The notes beneath the pieces were generated by a model. That model was not told the DNA's origin. It saw only the letters and a list, made by a program, of their open reading frames with translations, and ran no database searches. Shown one piece after another: positions 1 through 6,754 of a stretch of DNA of 15,297 nt (position 1 is its first letter; each line of letters starts with the position of its first letter). This DNA is from Flavobacteriaceae bacterium (lineage in GTDB: Bacteria; Bacteroidota; Bacteroidia; Flavobacteriales; Flavobacteriaceae): positions 1-15,297 of the forward strand of contig JAGQYU010000267.1 in NCBI GenBank assembly GCA_020435885.1. Reading direction: 5' to 3'. Position numbers and translations under genes: made by a program.

Positions 1-108
1 AGCTATAAATTTGCTGAATTAGACATTAGTGAATATGAAGATGATGGAGATTCGCCATCACCATTAAGAAATAACCTTTCAGGGTTTAAAGATGAAGACT
101 ATGAATAA
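1..108 (+). CDS. C-terminal end of a probable agmatinase/arginase-family enzyme (partial)
   Basis: An open frame runs from the first base to a TAA at 106-108 and gives 35 residues. It begins SYKF, which fits the last helix of flavobacterial agmatinases (usually ending ...KLYYKMLSYKF), and then has a hydrophilic acidic tail (EYEDDGDS, KDEDYE). Agmatinase hydrolyses agmatine to putrescine and urea. The assignment relies on this short segment plus the neighbour: in Bacteroidetes an agmatinase gene commonly lies directly before the DHS-like gene found here. The two overlap by 8 to 17 bases depending on the start chosen, so they are translationally linked. The catalytic metal-binding core lies outside the window and cannot be checked. 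Any other protein with an acidic C-terminus remains possible. Confidence 0.5.
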   Translation, partial: SYKFAELDISEYEDDGDSPSPLRNNLSGFKDEDYE

Positions 109-1072
109 AGGAGCAATTTCCAATTTTATTGAAAAATACTATCTGCATTTCAATGCTGCGGCTTTGGTAGATGCGGCTAAGGCTTATGAAGATCAGTTGA
201 ATAGCGGCGCTAAAATGTTGGTATCATTGGCTGGAGCTATGAGTACGGCCGAACTTGGAAAAATATTTGCTGAAATCATCCGTCAGGATAAAGTTCAGAT
301 TATATCTTGTACTGGTGCAAATTTGGAAGAGGATATTATGAATTTGGTGGCTCATTCACATTACAAAAGAGTGCCTAATTATCGTGATCTTACCCCAAAA
401 GAAGAATGGGAACTCCTCGAAAAAGGATTGAATAGAGTTACAGATACTTGCATTCCGGAAGAAGAGGCTTTTAGAAGATTACAAAAACATATTTTCAAAA
501 TATGGAAAGATGCTGATGATAAAGGCGAACGCTATTTTCCGCATGAATTTATGTATAAAATGTTGCTTTCCGGTGTGTTGGAAGAGTATTATGAAATTGA
601 TTTAAAAGACTCATGGATGTATGCTGCTGCCGAAAAGAATTTGCCAATTATAGTTCCCGGATGGGAAGATAGCACTATGGGGAATATTTTTGCTTCATAT
701 GTACTAAAAGGTGAATTGAAAGCTAGTACTATGAAATCCGGAATAGAATATATGACGTTCTTGGCCGATTGGTATACGGATAACTCCGAAAAAGGAATAG
801 GTTTCTTCCAAATAGGTGGTGGTATTGCCGGAGATTTTCCTATTTGTGTAGTTCCGATGTTGTATCAGGATATGGAAAGAACAGACACGCCATTTTGGAG
901 CTATTTCTGCCAAATATCAGATTCAACCACCAGTTACGGGTCTTATTCCGGTGCTGTTCCTAATGAAAAAATTACATGGGGTAAGTTAGATATAGACACT
1001 CCAAAATTTATAATTGAAAGCGATGCAACAATTGTTGCACCATTAATATTTGCCTACTTATTAAATATGTAA
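101..1072 (+). CDS. Deoxyhypusine synthase-family protein (bacterial DHS-like, probable polyamine aminobutyltransferase)
   Basis: This is an NAD-dependent enzyme of the deoxyhypusine synthase fold. Residues below are numbered from the upstream ATG at 92 (326 aa). I prefer the ATG at 101 (323 aa) because family members in this phylum start M-(S/N)-KGxI. Seen: a nucleotide-binding segment GWEDSTMGN at 190-198, GGG at 242-244, GSYSGA at 283-288, and E292 with W296-G297-K298, matching the Glu/Trp-Gly-Lys that carries the catalytic lysine (Lys329 in human DHS). The Lys-His-His after the GGG of eukaryotic DHS is Gly-Asp-Phe here. Eukaryotic DHS moves the aminobutyl group of spermidine onto eIF5A. 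Bacteria lack eIF5A, and bacterial homologues are thought to use small amines such as putrescine, giving homospermidine. With an agmatinase-like gene upstream, a polyamine role in the cytosol is likely. The exact acceptor is inferred, not shown. It overlaps the upstream gene and lies 2 bp before the next. Confidence 0.9.
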   Translation: MNKGAISNFIEKYYLHFNAAALVDAAKAYEDQLNSGAKMLVSLAGAMSTAELGKIFAEIIRQDKVQIISCTGANLEEDIMNLVAHSHYKRVPNYRDLTPKEEWELLEKGLNRVTDTCIPEEEAFRRLQKHIFKIWKDADDKGERYFPHEFMYKMLLSGVLEEYYEIDLKDSWMYAAAEKNLPIIVPGWEDSTMGNIFASYVLKGELKASTMKSGIEYMTFLADWYTDNSEKGIGFFQIGGGIAGDFPICVVPMLYQDMERTDTPFWSYFCQISDSTTSYGSYSGAVPNEKITWGKLDIDTPKFIIESDATIVAPLIFAYLLNM

Positions 1073-1074
1073 AA

Positions 1075-1497
1075 ATGAGAAGAATAATCGTAGATTATAA
1101 AAAACTAACAGAAGAAATTCTGAATTTATTAATTGAAAAATATCCTGACGGGTATAACGATTCTGACATTATCACTTTTAAAAATGCATCAGGAGAAATA
1201 GTTGAAGCTGTGGAGGTTAGAACAGAAGACACTATTTATTTGGTAAAAGTTAGTGTAAAGTTAGAACAACGCATGGAGAGTTTTGTTGATGAAGATGAAG
1301 ATGAAGATGATGGAATTCCAGAAGAAAAAGAGATATCATTCGAAAAAGGGAAAAGAGGTGATGATATGGATATAGATGATGATATAGATGAAGAAGAAGA
1401 TGACGATGATATGGATGATTTTGAAAATGACGATACAGATGATGATATGGGCGGAGATGATTTTGATGAAGACGAAGAGGAGGATTACGATAAGTAA
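1075..1497 (+). CDS. Small protein with conserved-looking N-terminal domain and very acidic Asp/Glu tail
   Basis: A 140-residue protein of unknown function. Residues 1-66 look like a small folded alpha/beta domain: a helix with KLTEEILNLL, then KYPDGYNDSDIITF, and strands ending in VEAVEVRTEDTIYLVKVSVKL. From about residue 72 it becomes almost pure acid, and 32 of residues 96-139 are Asp or Glu. There is no signal peptide or membrane segment, so it should be cytosolic. It starts 2 bp after the DHS-like stop and belongs to the same operon. The tail is encoded by GAT/GAA-rich DNA resembling an expanded trinucleotide repeat, so its length may vary between strains. Acidic tails can bind cations, basic proteins or polyamines. 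In this operon a polyamine link is tempting but is only inference. Confidence 0.85.
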   Translation: MRRIIVDYKKLTEEILNLLIEKYPDGYNDSDIITFKNASGEIVEAVEVRTEDTIYLVKVSVKLEQRMESFVDEDEDEDDGIPEEKEISFEKGKRGDDMDIDDDIDEEEDDDDMDDFENDDTDDDMGGDDFDEDEEEDYDK

Positions 1498-1517
1498 TTA
1501 ATTTTTTCTGATTTCTT

Positions 1518-1526
1518 TAATTTTTG
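1518..1526 (+). promoter_or_regulatory. Possible -7 promoter box before the 86-aa gene
   Basis: TAATTTTTG resembles the Bacteroidetes -7 element TAnnTTTG but has a 3-base instead of a 2-base spacer, and I see no clear -33 TTG at the expected distance. Its distance to the ATG at 1531 would give an almost leaderless transcript. This is weak support. Confidence 0.25.
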
Positions 1527-1530
1527 TACC

Positions 1531-1791
1531 ATGAAACATTACGACCTTAAAGAAACTAAAAAGGAAAAGGCTACTTTTTACAGCTATGATAACGGTTATT
1601 ATACCTTTATTTTAGAGAATGAAGATGCTATTGTTTTTGAAGAGATCAATAAATCAATTTTAGATCAGTATAATCTTAGAGATGTAAATTTTAAGAATCA
1701 AAAATTTATAATAACCTACACCGAGATCGTTGAAGACGAGGATGATGAGGATATGATCATTTACAGATTAGAAAAATTAGAACAACTTTAA
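1531..1791 (+). CDS. Small acidic hypothetical protein (86 aa)
   Basis: I do not recognise the family. The protein is hydrophilic with alternating strand-like segments (ATFYSYDNGYYTFILENE, KFIITYTEIV) and an acidic cluster VEDEDDEDM at 67-75. It has no signal peptide or membrane helix. It probably forms a small beta-rich cytosolic domain. It lies 33 bp after the acidic-tail gene and 10 bp before the VOC gene on the same strand, so it fits the middle of one operon. A T-rich stretch just before the ATG (TAATTTTTGTACC) is close to, but not an exact match for, the Bacteroidetes -7 promoter box, so a second internal start of transcription is possible. Confidence 0.75.
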   Translation: MKHYDLKETKKEKATFYSYDNGYYTFILENEDAIVFEEINKSILDQYNLRDVNFKNQKFIITYTEIVEDEDDEDMIIYRLEKLEQL

Positions 1792-1801
1792 TTCAAAGTT
1801 T

Positions 1802-2221
1802 ATGAGCAGTACTCCTTTTCATTTATCATTGCCTTGTTATGATGTAGAGCAAACTAAAGATTTCTATATCAATAAACTTGGCGCTGTTTTAGGTAGAAAT
1901 TCTAACAACTGGTTAGACGTTAACCTTTTCGGGAATCAAATTACATTTACTAAATCCGGTAAATTTGATTTTTACTATTTAAACTATAGTTTTGAAGGGA
2001 AGATATTGCCATCTTTCCATTACGGAATTATAGTTAGTGATGAAGTTTTAAAAGATCTATATAGTAGATTAAATACAAATGGTGCTGAGGTTTTTGATGA
2101 AATAACTTTCCTTAAAGAAAAGAAAGGAGAGCATACATCCTTTTTTGTGAAAGACCCTAACGGTTACATGGTAGAATTTAAAAGTTTCCACAAACCTGAA
2201 GATATTTTTGAAGATCAATAA
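1802..2221 (+). CDS. VOC-superfamily (glyoxalase/bleomycin resistance/dioxygenase fold) protein
   Basis: A 139-residue protein with the paired beta-alpha-beta-beta-beta modules of the vicinal oxygen chelate fold. The first module starts HLSLPCYDVEQTKDFYINKLG (residues 7-27). The second starts SFHYGIIVSD (71-80) and closes with the diagnostic FVKDPNGYMVEFK (115-127). His7, His73 and Glu125 sit where VOC enzymes bind the metal ion, so an enzymatic role is plausible. VOC members include glyoxalase I, ring-cleaving dioxygenases, epimerases and antibiotic-binding proteins, and the sequence alone does not show which this is. It is the last gene of the rightward operon and is followed at once by a hairpin terminator. 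Its start is 10 bp after the previous stop. Confidence 0.9.
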   Translation: MSSTPFHLSLPCYDVEQTKDFYINKLGAVLGRNSNNWLDVNLFGNQITFTKSGKFDFYYLNYSFEGKILPSFHYGIIVSDEVLKDLYSRLNTNGAEVFDEITFLKEKKGEHTSFFVKDPNGYMVEFKSFHKPEDIFEDQ

Positions 2222-2225
2222 AATA

Positions 2226-2254
2226 AAAAAGCCTTACAAATCGTAAGGCTTTTT
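2226..2254. terminator. Bidirectional hairpin terminator
   Basis: A perfect 12-bp inverted repeat (2226-2237 and 2243-2254) with core GCCTTAC/GTAAGGC, a 5-base loop, and A and T runs on either side. It lies 5 bp after the VOC stop and 17 bp beyond the end of the convergent Tyr-rich gene, so it can stop transcription from both strands. Confidence 0.9.
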
Positions 2255-2271
2255 CTTTAAGGGAGAAATGA

Positions 2272-3345
2272 TTAACTTCTTCTTTTTCCATTAGTACTTT
2301 GTTTTTCAATACCTCTTTTGCTGCTAGGAGATTCACTTCTTCTATTTATTGAAGAGTTACTTTTTACACTTCTTTGAGGAGCTTTTCTACTTTCAATTTT
2401 AGTAGTAGAAGTTGGTCTTTGCATGGTTTTGTCTGTTCTTACATTACCAACTTGTGTTCTTCTTGTTTCCACATTTCTTTTTTCTACCGAAGAATTTTTT
2501 CCGTTACTATTTTCAGCAAATCTTCTGGTATTGGTAGCAGAACTATTTCTTTGAACTCTCTCAGTATTTCGTTGCACGGTAGCATTCCTATTTACCGTAG
2601 TATTTCTTGATGATCTACTCGTAGTAGCATTTTGTTGGTTTGAAGAACGTCTATCATAATTTTTATTAGTATCAGCAGTTCTAATTCTAGAATCTATACT
2701 TTTAAAAGTTCTATTAGTTCTGTAATTGTTATTTTTACGATAGCCGTTTCTATAATCTTTATAACTGTATCTGTAAGGATTATAATACTTTCTGTAAGGT
2801 TTGTAGCTTACAATAGTATTGTAATAAAAAGGTCTTACAAAATAGTTGTGGTATGGATGATATACATAATGTCTGTTATAGATGTTGATATATCCTGTAC
2901 AATGTGTATAATGTCCAAATCTATCATAATAAACATGTAAACCACCAACTCTTACTACTCTATTGTTATTGTAATAGATGCGTACACTTCCGGCTCTGTT
3001 GATTCTTCCATAATAATCATAGTAGATAGGAATATCTTCTATTTGAATGATAGCACCATATTCATCATATTGTACATAAGCATCATAATCGTAACCGGAG
3101 TTGTAACTAATGTTTACATTGCCCAAATTAACATTGGCATGTATGCCGGTACGTGGGTTTAGATAAAAATCAAACTCACCATTTGGGTATACAGCAAACG
3201 TAATTCCATGTTCAGTAAAAGTAAAGCTATCTCCATAGCCATAATAACGCGTATTGGTGCTAACATCACTTTTAGTTGTAGCAAAAACGGCAGTAGGAAT
3301 ACTTAAACTAAGTATCGCAACTAAAAATAGGACTGTTCTTTTCAT
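2272..3345 (-). CDS. Exported Tyr-rich protein with basic low-complexity C-terminal tail
   Basis: Function unknown. I place the start at the ATG at 3343-3345, because MKRTVLFLVAILSLSIPTAVFA is a normal Sec signal peptide. The ATG 21 bp upstream would add seven residues in front of it. In this numbering (357 aa) the mature N-terminal half, about 30-165, looks like a beta-rich domain, with three successive units of about 16-18 residues at 101-151, each carrying a (I/V)-x-(I/V)-Tyr-Tyr core followed by a turn with Gly or Asn. Residues 165-205 are rich in Tyr, Pro, Arg and Lys. From about 210 to the end the chain is Arg/Asn/Ser/Thr-rich low complexity, strongly basic and probably disordered. It should be periplasmic or surface-associated. 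It shares a terminator with the convergent VOC gene and is divergent from priA. Confidence 0.85.
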   Translation of the reverse strand: MKRTVLFLVAILSLSIPTAVFATTKSDVSTNTRYYGYGDSFTFTEHGITFAVYPNGEFDFYLNPRTGIHANVNLGNVNISYNSGYDYDAYVQYDEYGAIIQIEDIPIYYDYYGRINRAGSVRIYYNNNRVVRVGGLHVYYDRFGHYTHCTGYINIYNRHYVYHPYHNYFVRPFYYNTIVSYKPYRKYYNPYRYSYKDYRNGYRKNNNYRTNRTFKSIDSRIRTADTNKNYDRRSSNQQNATTSRSSRNTTVNRNATVQRNTERVQRNSSATNTRRFAENSNGKNSSVEKRNVETRRTQVGNVRTDKTMQRPTSTTKIESRKAPQRSVKSNSSINRRSESPSSKRGIEKQSTNGKRRS

Positions 3346-3486
3346 AATCGTAAATTTTAAGTTCATAACTAACTAGTGATTGGTTAGCACTATTACTCAA
3401 TAAGAAACAAACAGCGTGCCAAAAAAATAAAAACATTAGATAGGTTGATTTAGATTCAATATTTTTACGGTATAAATTTTAGCTGT

Positions 3487-5931
3487 TTGTACTACATAAA
3501 TGTCATATTGCCCATTCCGCTACAGCGATTGTTTACGTATCAAATAACGGAAGCAGAAGCCTCTTTTTTAGAACCGGGAATGCGTGTTGCAGTAGAGTTT
3601 GGAAAATCAAAGATATATACGGCTTTGGTAGCTGAAATACATCAACAACCGCCAACGGCTTATGAGGCTAAAGATATTTTTCAGATTTTGGATAAGGAGT
3701 CGATTGTCACTCAAAAGCAATTGGAGCATTGGCAATGGATAGCCGAATATTATTTATGCTCTGTTGGAGAAGTGATGCGCTCGGCGTTGCCATCGGCATT
3801 ATTGTTAGAAAGTGAAACTCAGGTATTAAAAAACCAACAATTTGTAGACGTTGATGATCTTTCTGATGATGAATTTCTAATTATAGAAGCGCTGGAACAC
3901 CAATCAATATTGCCCTTACAGAAGATTAGCGATATTCTCGATAAAAAACGTATCCTTCCCATAATTCATAACCTGTTAGAAAAAAAAGCAGTTGTTATTA
4001 AAGAAGAGATCATTGAGCAATACAAACCGAAACTAGTTGATTATATTAAGCTTAGTGAAGAATATACTAGTGATGAAAAACTGAACGAACTGTTAAATGA
4101 TCTTTCTAGAGCTAAACAACAACATAATACAGTGCTTACGTATTTTTCATTGCAAGCGCAGACTAAAAAACCAATCAAGTTAAAACAGTTAAAAGATGCC
4201 GGCGGTGTTTCGGATGCAGTAATAAAAGCATTACTAGACAAGAATATCTTTGAAAAATACCATATACAAACTGATAGGGTTATTTTTGATGATGCAACTG
4301 ACAGGTTAAAGCAACTTACTGATTATCAATTAGAAGCGTTTGAATCAATAAAAGATCAATTTAATACTAAAGATGTTGTTTTGCTACATGGTATTACATC
4401 TAGCGGCAAAACAGAAATCTACGTAAAGTTGATCGATGAAGTGCTACAACAAGGCAAACAAGTGCTGTATTTAGTTCCTGAAATTGCATTGACAACACAG
4501 CTTATTCAACGGTTACAGCGCTATTTTGGCAATAAGATTGCCGTTTTCCATTCAAAATATTCATTGAATGAACGTGTAGAGGTTTGGAATAACGTTTTGC
4601 ACAATTCTGAAAATGCACAATTGATATTGGGCCCTCGTTCGGCCTTGTTTTTACCATTTTCTGAATTAGGATTTGTAATTGTTGATGAAGAACATGAAAC
4701 TTCCTATAAACAGTTCGATCCGGCGCCTCGCTATCATGCCCGCGATACGGCCATAGTATTGGCCAGTCAACACAATGCTAAGGTATTGTTAGGCAGTGCC
4801 ACGCCTTCCATAGAAAGTTACTACAATGTAAACCAACAGAAATACGGATTGGTAGAATTGAATCGCCGTTATCAAGATATTTTGTTGCCGGAAATTGAGT
4901 TGGTTGATATTAAAGAAGGTTATAGAAAAAAGCGAATGACAGGCCATTTTTCGGAACGGTTATTTTTGCTAATAGAGGAAGCGCTGCGAGAAAAAGAACA
5001 GATCATTTTGTTTCAAAATCGTAGAGGATATTCTCCTGTGGTGGAATGCAAAGCTTGTGGTGTGGCTCCACAATGTGTTAATTGTGATGTGAGTTTAACC
5101 TATCATAAATTTAGTAATGAATTGCGATGCCATTATTGTGGCTACCATATTCCCCTACCTGAAACATGTGGTGCTTGCGGCAGCCCTACATTAGATACCA
5201 AAGGTTTTGGTACAGAACAGATTGAACTGGAGTTACAAGAATTTTTCCCTGATGCAAAAGCTGCCAGAATGGACTTAGATACCACCCGTGGTAAATATGG
5301 TTATCAGAAGATATTGGATGCTTTTAAAGCTCATGATATTGATATTTTGGTAGGTACACAAATGCTTTCTAAAGGATTGGATTTTGCCAATGTATCATTA
5401 GTTGGTGTGTTGAATGCAGATAATATGCTCAACTTCCCAGATTTTAGAGCACATGAAAAGAGTTTTCAATTACTGACACAAGTATCGGGTAGGGCAGGGC
5501 GTGCTAAAAAACGTGGTAAGGTAATTATCCAAACCTATAATCCGTATCATCAAATTTTGCAACAAGTTACTACCAATGATTTTGTAACCATGTACAAAGA
5601 ACAATTAGATGAACGGTATGCTCATAACTATCCGCCATTGGCACGTTTGGTTAAAATCACCTTGAAACATAAAGACTACATAAAAGTGAATTCGGCTGCC
5701 GAATGGTTGTATAAGTCTTTTTATAATTCATTCGGAACGTTGGTATTAGGTCCTACAAGTCCGGCAATATCGAGAATCCGAAATCAGCATATCAAAACAT
5801 TACTGATAAAATTACCGAAAGATAAGCCTCTGAAGCAATCGAAAGCTATTATTCAAAAAATTAAAAATAGTTTTCAGTCTATTGCAGATTTTAGGGCCGT
5901 ACGTTTTAATGTAGATGTGGATAGTTATTAA
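3487..5931 (+). CDS. priA: Primosomal replication restart helicase PriA
   Basis: PriA is a 3'-to-5' superfamily 2 DNA helicase that recognises stalled forks and reloads the replicative helicase. The protein has 814 residues, normal for the phylum. Visible parts: an N-terminal DNA-binding domain opening with NVILPIPLQRLFTY; Walker A GITSSGKT at 302-309 (Lys308); the DEEH box at 400-403; LLGSATPS at about 435; and a zinc module with eight cysteines (521, 524, 530, 533, 548, 551, 561, 564). The helicase C-terminal motifs LVGTQMLSKGLDF and QVSGRAGR follow. The start is TTG at 3487-3489: no in-frame ATG lies between it and the in-frame stop TAG at 3451, and the next residues match the family N-terminus. 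It is a single-gene unit, divergent from the exported Tyr-rich protein gene. Confidence 0.97.
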   Translation: MYYINVILPIPLQRLFTYQITEAEASFLEPGMRVAVEFGKSKIYTALVAEIHQQPPTAYEAKDIFQILDKESIVTQKQLEHWQWIAEYYLCSVGEVMRSALPSALLLESETQVLKNQQFVDVDDLSDDEFLIIEALEHQSILPLQKISDILDKKRILPIIHNLLEKKAVVIKEEIIEQYKPKLVDYIKLSEEYTSDEKLNELLNDLSRAKQQHNTVLTYFSLQAQTKKPIKLKQLKDAGGVSDAVIKALLDKNIFEKYHIQTDRVIFDDATDRLKQLTDYQLEAFESIKDQFNTKDVVLLHGITSSGKTEIYVKLIDEVLQQGKQVLYLVPEIALTTQLIQRLQRYFGNKIAVFHSKYSLNERVEVWNNVLHNSENAQLILGPRSALFLPFSELGFVIVDEEHETSYKQFDPAPRYHARDTAIVLASQHNAKVLLGSATPSIESYYNVNQQKYGLVELNRRYQDILLPEIELVDIKEGYRKKRMTGHFSERLFLLIEEALREKEQIILFQNRRGYSPVVECKACGVAPQCVNCDVSLTYHKFSNELRCHYCGYHIPLPETCGACGSPTLDTKGFGTEQIELELQEFFPDAKAARMDLDTTRGKYGYQKILDAFKAHDIDILVGTQMLSKGLDFANVSLVGVLNADNMLNFPDFRAHEKSFQLLTQVSGRAGRAKKRGKVIIQTYNPYHQILQQVTTNDFVTMYKEQLDERYAHNYPPLARLVKITLKHKDYIKVNSAAEWLYKSFYNSFGTLVLGPTSPAISRIRNQHIKTLLIKLPKDKPLKQSKAIIQKIKNSFQSIADFRAVRFNVDVDSY

Positions 5932-5966
5932 CACTCACCTTTATCCTTCCTTAATAATGGAGGAAT

Positions 5967-5992
5967 TAACTACATTTATTTATTTGTAGTTA
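5967..5992. terminator. Weak hairpin between convergent genes
   Basis: TAACTACA at 5967-5974 pairs with TGTAGTTA at 5985-5992 around an AT-only 10-base loop. It lies 35 bp after the priA stop and overlaps the last codons of the convergent membrane-protein gene, where a shared terminator would be expected. There is no T tract on either side and the stem is AT-rich, so this is a weak candidate. Confidence 0.25.
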
Positions 5993-6320
5993 TTAAATGA
6001 ACTAAAATAGTAGATGGAATGCCAACAAAAAGAATTCCAATTGCATCAAAAACTCTTCCGGTAATGATGTATGCTATGATTGATACTAATACCCATATAG
6101 CAATCATAATAAATCCTATTTTCTTATAATCAGCAAATTCTTCTTTTTTGTAGTTGTTTCTCTCTATTACTATATTAAGAGCTACTTCTTTAGCAAGATC
6201 TATAGGAATGCCTTGTTTTTCAAGTTTTGCACAAATTATTTGCTCATCAAATTCAGATTTTATAAACTTTTGAGCTATTTTGTATGCTTTATTTTTAAGA
6301 TAATCAATATTATTTTCCAT
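5976..6320 (-). CDS. Small inner-membrane protein with two transmembrane helices, function unknown
   Basis: A 114-residue protein that I cannot assign to a family. Residues 1-65 are hydrophilic and helical, with the pattern KLEKQGIPIDLAKEVALNIV at 32-51, the type of short helix-turn-helix-like segment often seen in the cytosolic part of small Bacteroidetes membrane proteins. Two hydrophobic helices follow, at about 68-87 and 91-110, separated by a short turn, and the tail TTNK is polar. The N-terminal part is expected in the cytosol. The gene is AT-rich, stands alone, converges on priA, and has the long gap 6321-6754 upstream of it with no recognisable promoter. Confidence 0.7.
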   Translation of the reverse strand: MENNIDYLKNKAYKIAQKFIKSEFDEQIICAKLEKQGIPIDLAKEVALNIVIERNNYKKEEFADYKKIGFIMIAIWVLVSIIAYIITGRVFDAIGILFVGIPSTILVHLITTNK

Positions 6321-6510
6321 AACTATTTATTTGTTGGTAATGATTTGGTAAAAGGAATCGTTACATGGGTTTTGTTTAAAGTTAGTAATTTTTTTTCATT
6401 TTTTCTTCAATCTGAGTTGAAATACAATTAATTGCAGCGTTTAGCGAAAAAGAGTTACATTTTATTTAGCTCAAAGTTCTTAGGATTAGAATGAGAAAAC
6501 ACTGCCTTTT

Positions 6511-6595
6511 GTCATTACGAGTGTAACGAAGTAATCTTTCTAATGAAAGCTAAACTAACAGATTGCTATGGCTTTTAGAAAGCCTCGCAAGGACA
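6511..6595. repeat. Degenerate dispersed palindromic repeat (REP/MITE-like)
   Basis: The left arm GTCATTACGAGTGTAACGAA (6511-6530) continues into GTAATCTTT. The right arm (about 6560-6593: AGATTGCTATGGC, then GCCTCGCAAGGAC) is a mutated reverse complement of it. Together they resemble the widespread bacterial repeat whose arms read roughly GTCATTGCGAGcgaagCGAAGCAATC and its complement. The arms are diverged and the centre carries extra bases, so this copy looks old. No transposase is present. Confidence 0.55.
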
Positions 6596-6657
6596 AGAAT
6601 GATTGTGAAAGTTGTGCTTAACAGTATTCAAATATGGTAAGACGCGATTATAGGAGA

Positions 6658-6683
6658 GCATTTTTGCCCGCCGCCGAAAATGC
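6658..6683. repeat. Short hairpin with GC-rich loop
   Basis: GCATTTT at 6658-6664 is the exact complement of AAAATGC at 6677-6683. The 12-base loop (TGCCCGCCGCCG) is almost entirely G and C, very unlike the AT-rich surroundings. It could be a remnant of a mobile repeat or part of a small RNA structure. Confidence 0.4.
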
Positions 6684-6754
6684 AATTACGAAGATCAGTG
6701 TTTGATAAAAGCCCAATCCCATACTTTTTTATATTTGATGTTGCAAAAAAGTAA

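Larger units (their letters stand above)
6321..6754. other. Gene-free 434-bp gap carrying decayed repeat sequence
   Basis: No convincing gene is present; the short open frames here are antisense to, or overlap, the flanking genes. The left part (6321-6510) is AT-rich with nothing recognised. 6511-6595 is a degenerate palindromic repeat and 6658-6683 a hairpin with a GC-rich loop; both are listed separately. The DNA between about 6596 and 6720 is less AT-rich than the flanks and reads like non-coding repeat or remnant sequence, but I could not identify it. Confidence 0.6.

Noticed and set aside
704..913. Minus-strand open frame inside the DHS-like gene
   Set aside because: Antisense shadow of a well-supported conserved gene; no recognisable domain.
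2374..2610. Plus-strand open frame within the Tyr-rich exported protein gene
   Set aside because: Ser/Phe-rich low-complexity mirror of the Arg/Asn/Ser tail coded on the other strand.
3366..3395. CTAAC/GTTAG inverted repeat in the priA divergent region, considered as an operator
   Set aside because: The stem is only 5 bp and such matches are expected by chance in AT-rich DNA.
3471..3480. TAAATTTT considered as the priA -7 promoter box
   Set aside because: Lacks the final G of TAnnTTTG, has no properly spaced -33 TTG and lies too close to the start codon.
6213..6431. Plus-strand open frame across the membrane-protein start and the gap
   Set aside because: Overlaps the coding region of the minus-strand gene; Phe/Leu-rich translation of AT-rich DNA without family features.
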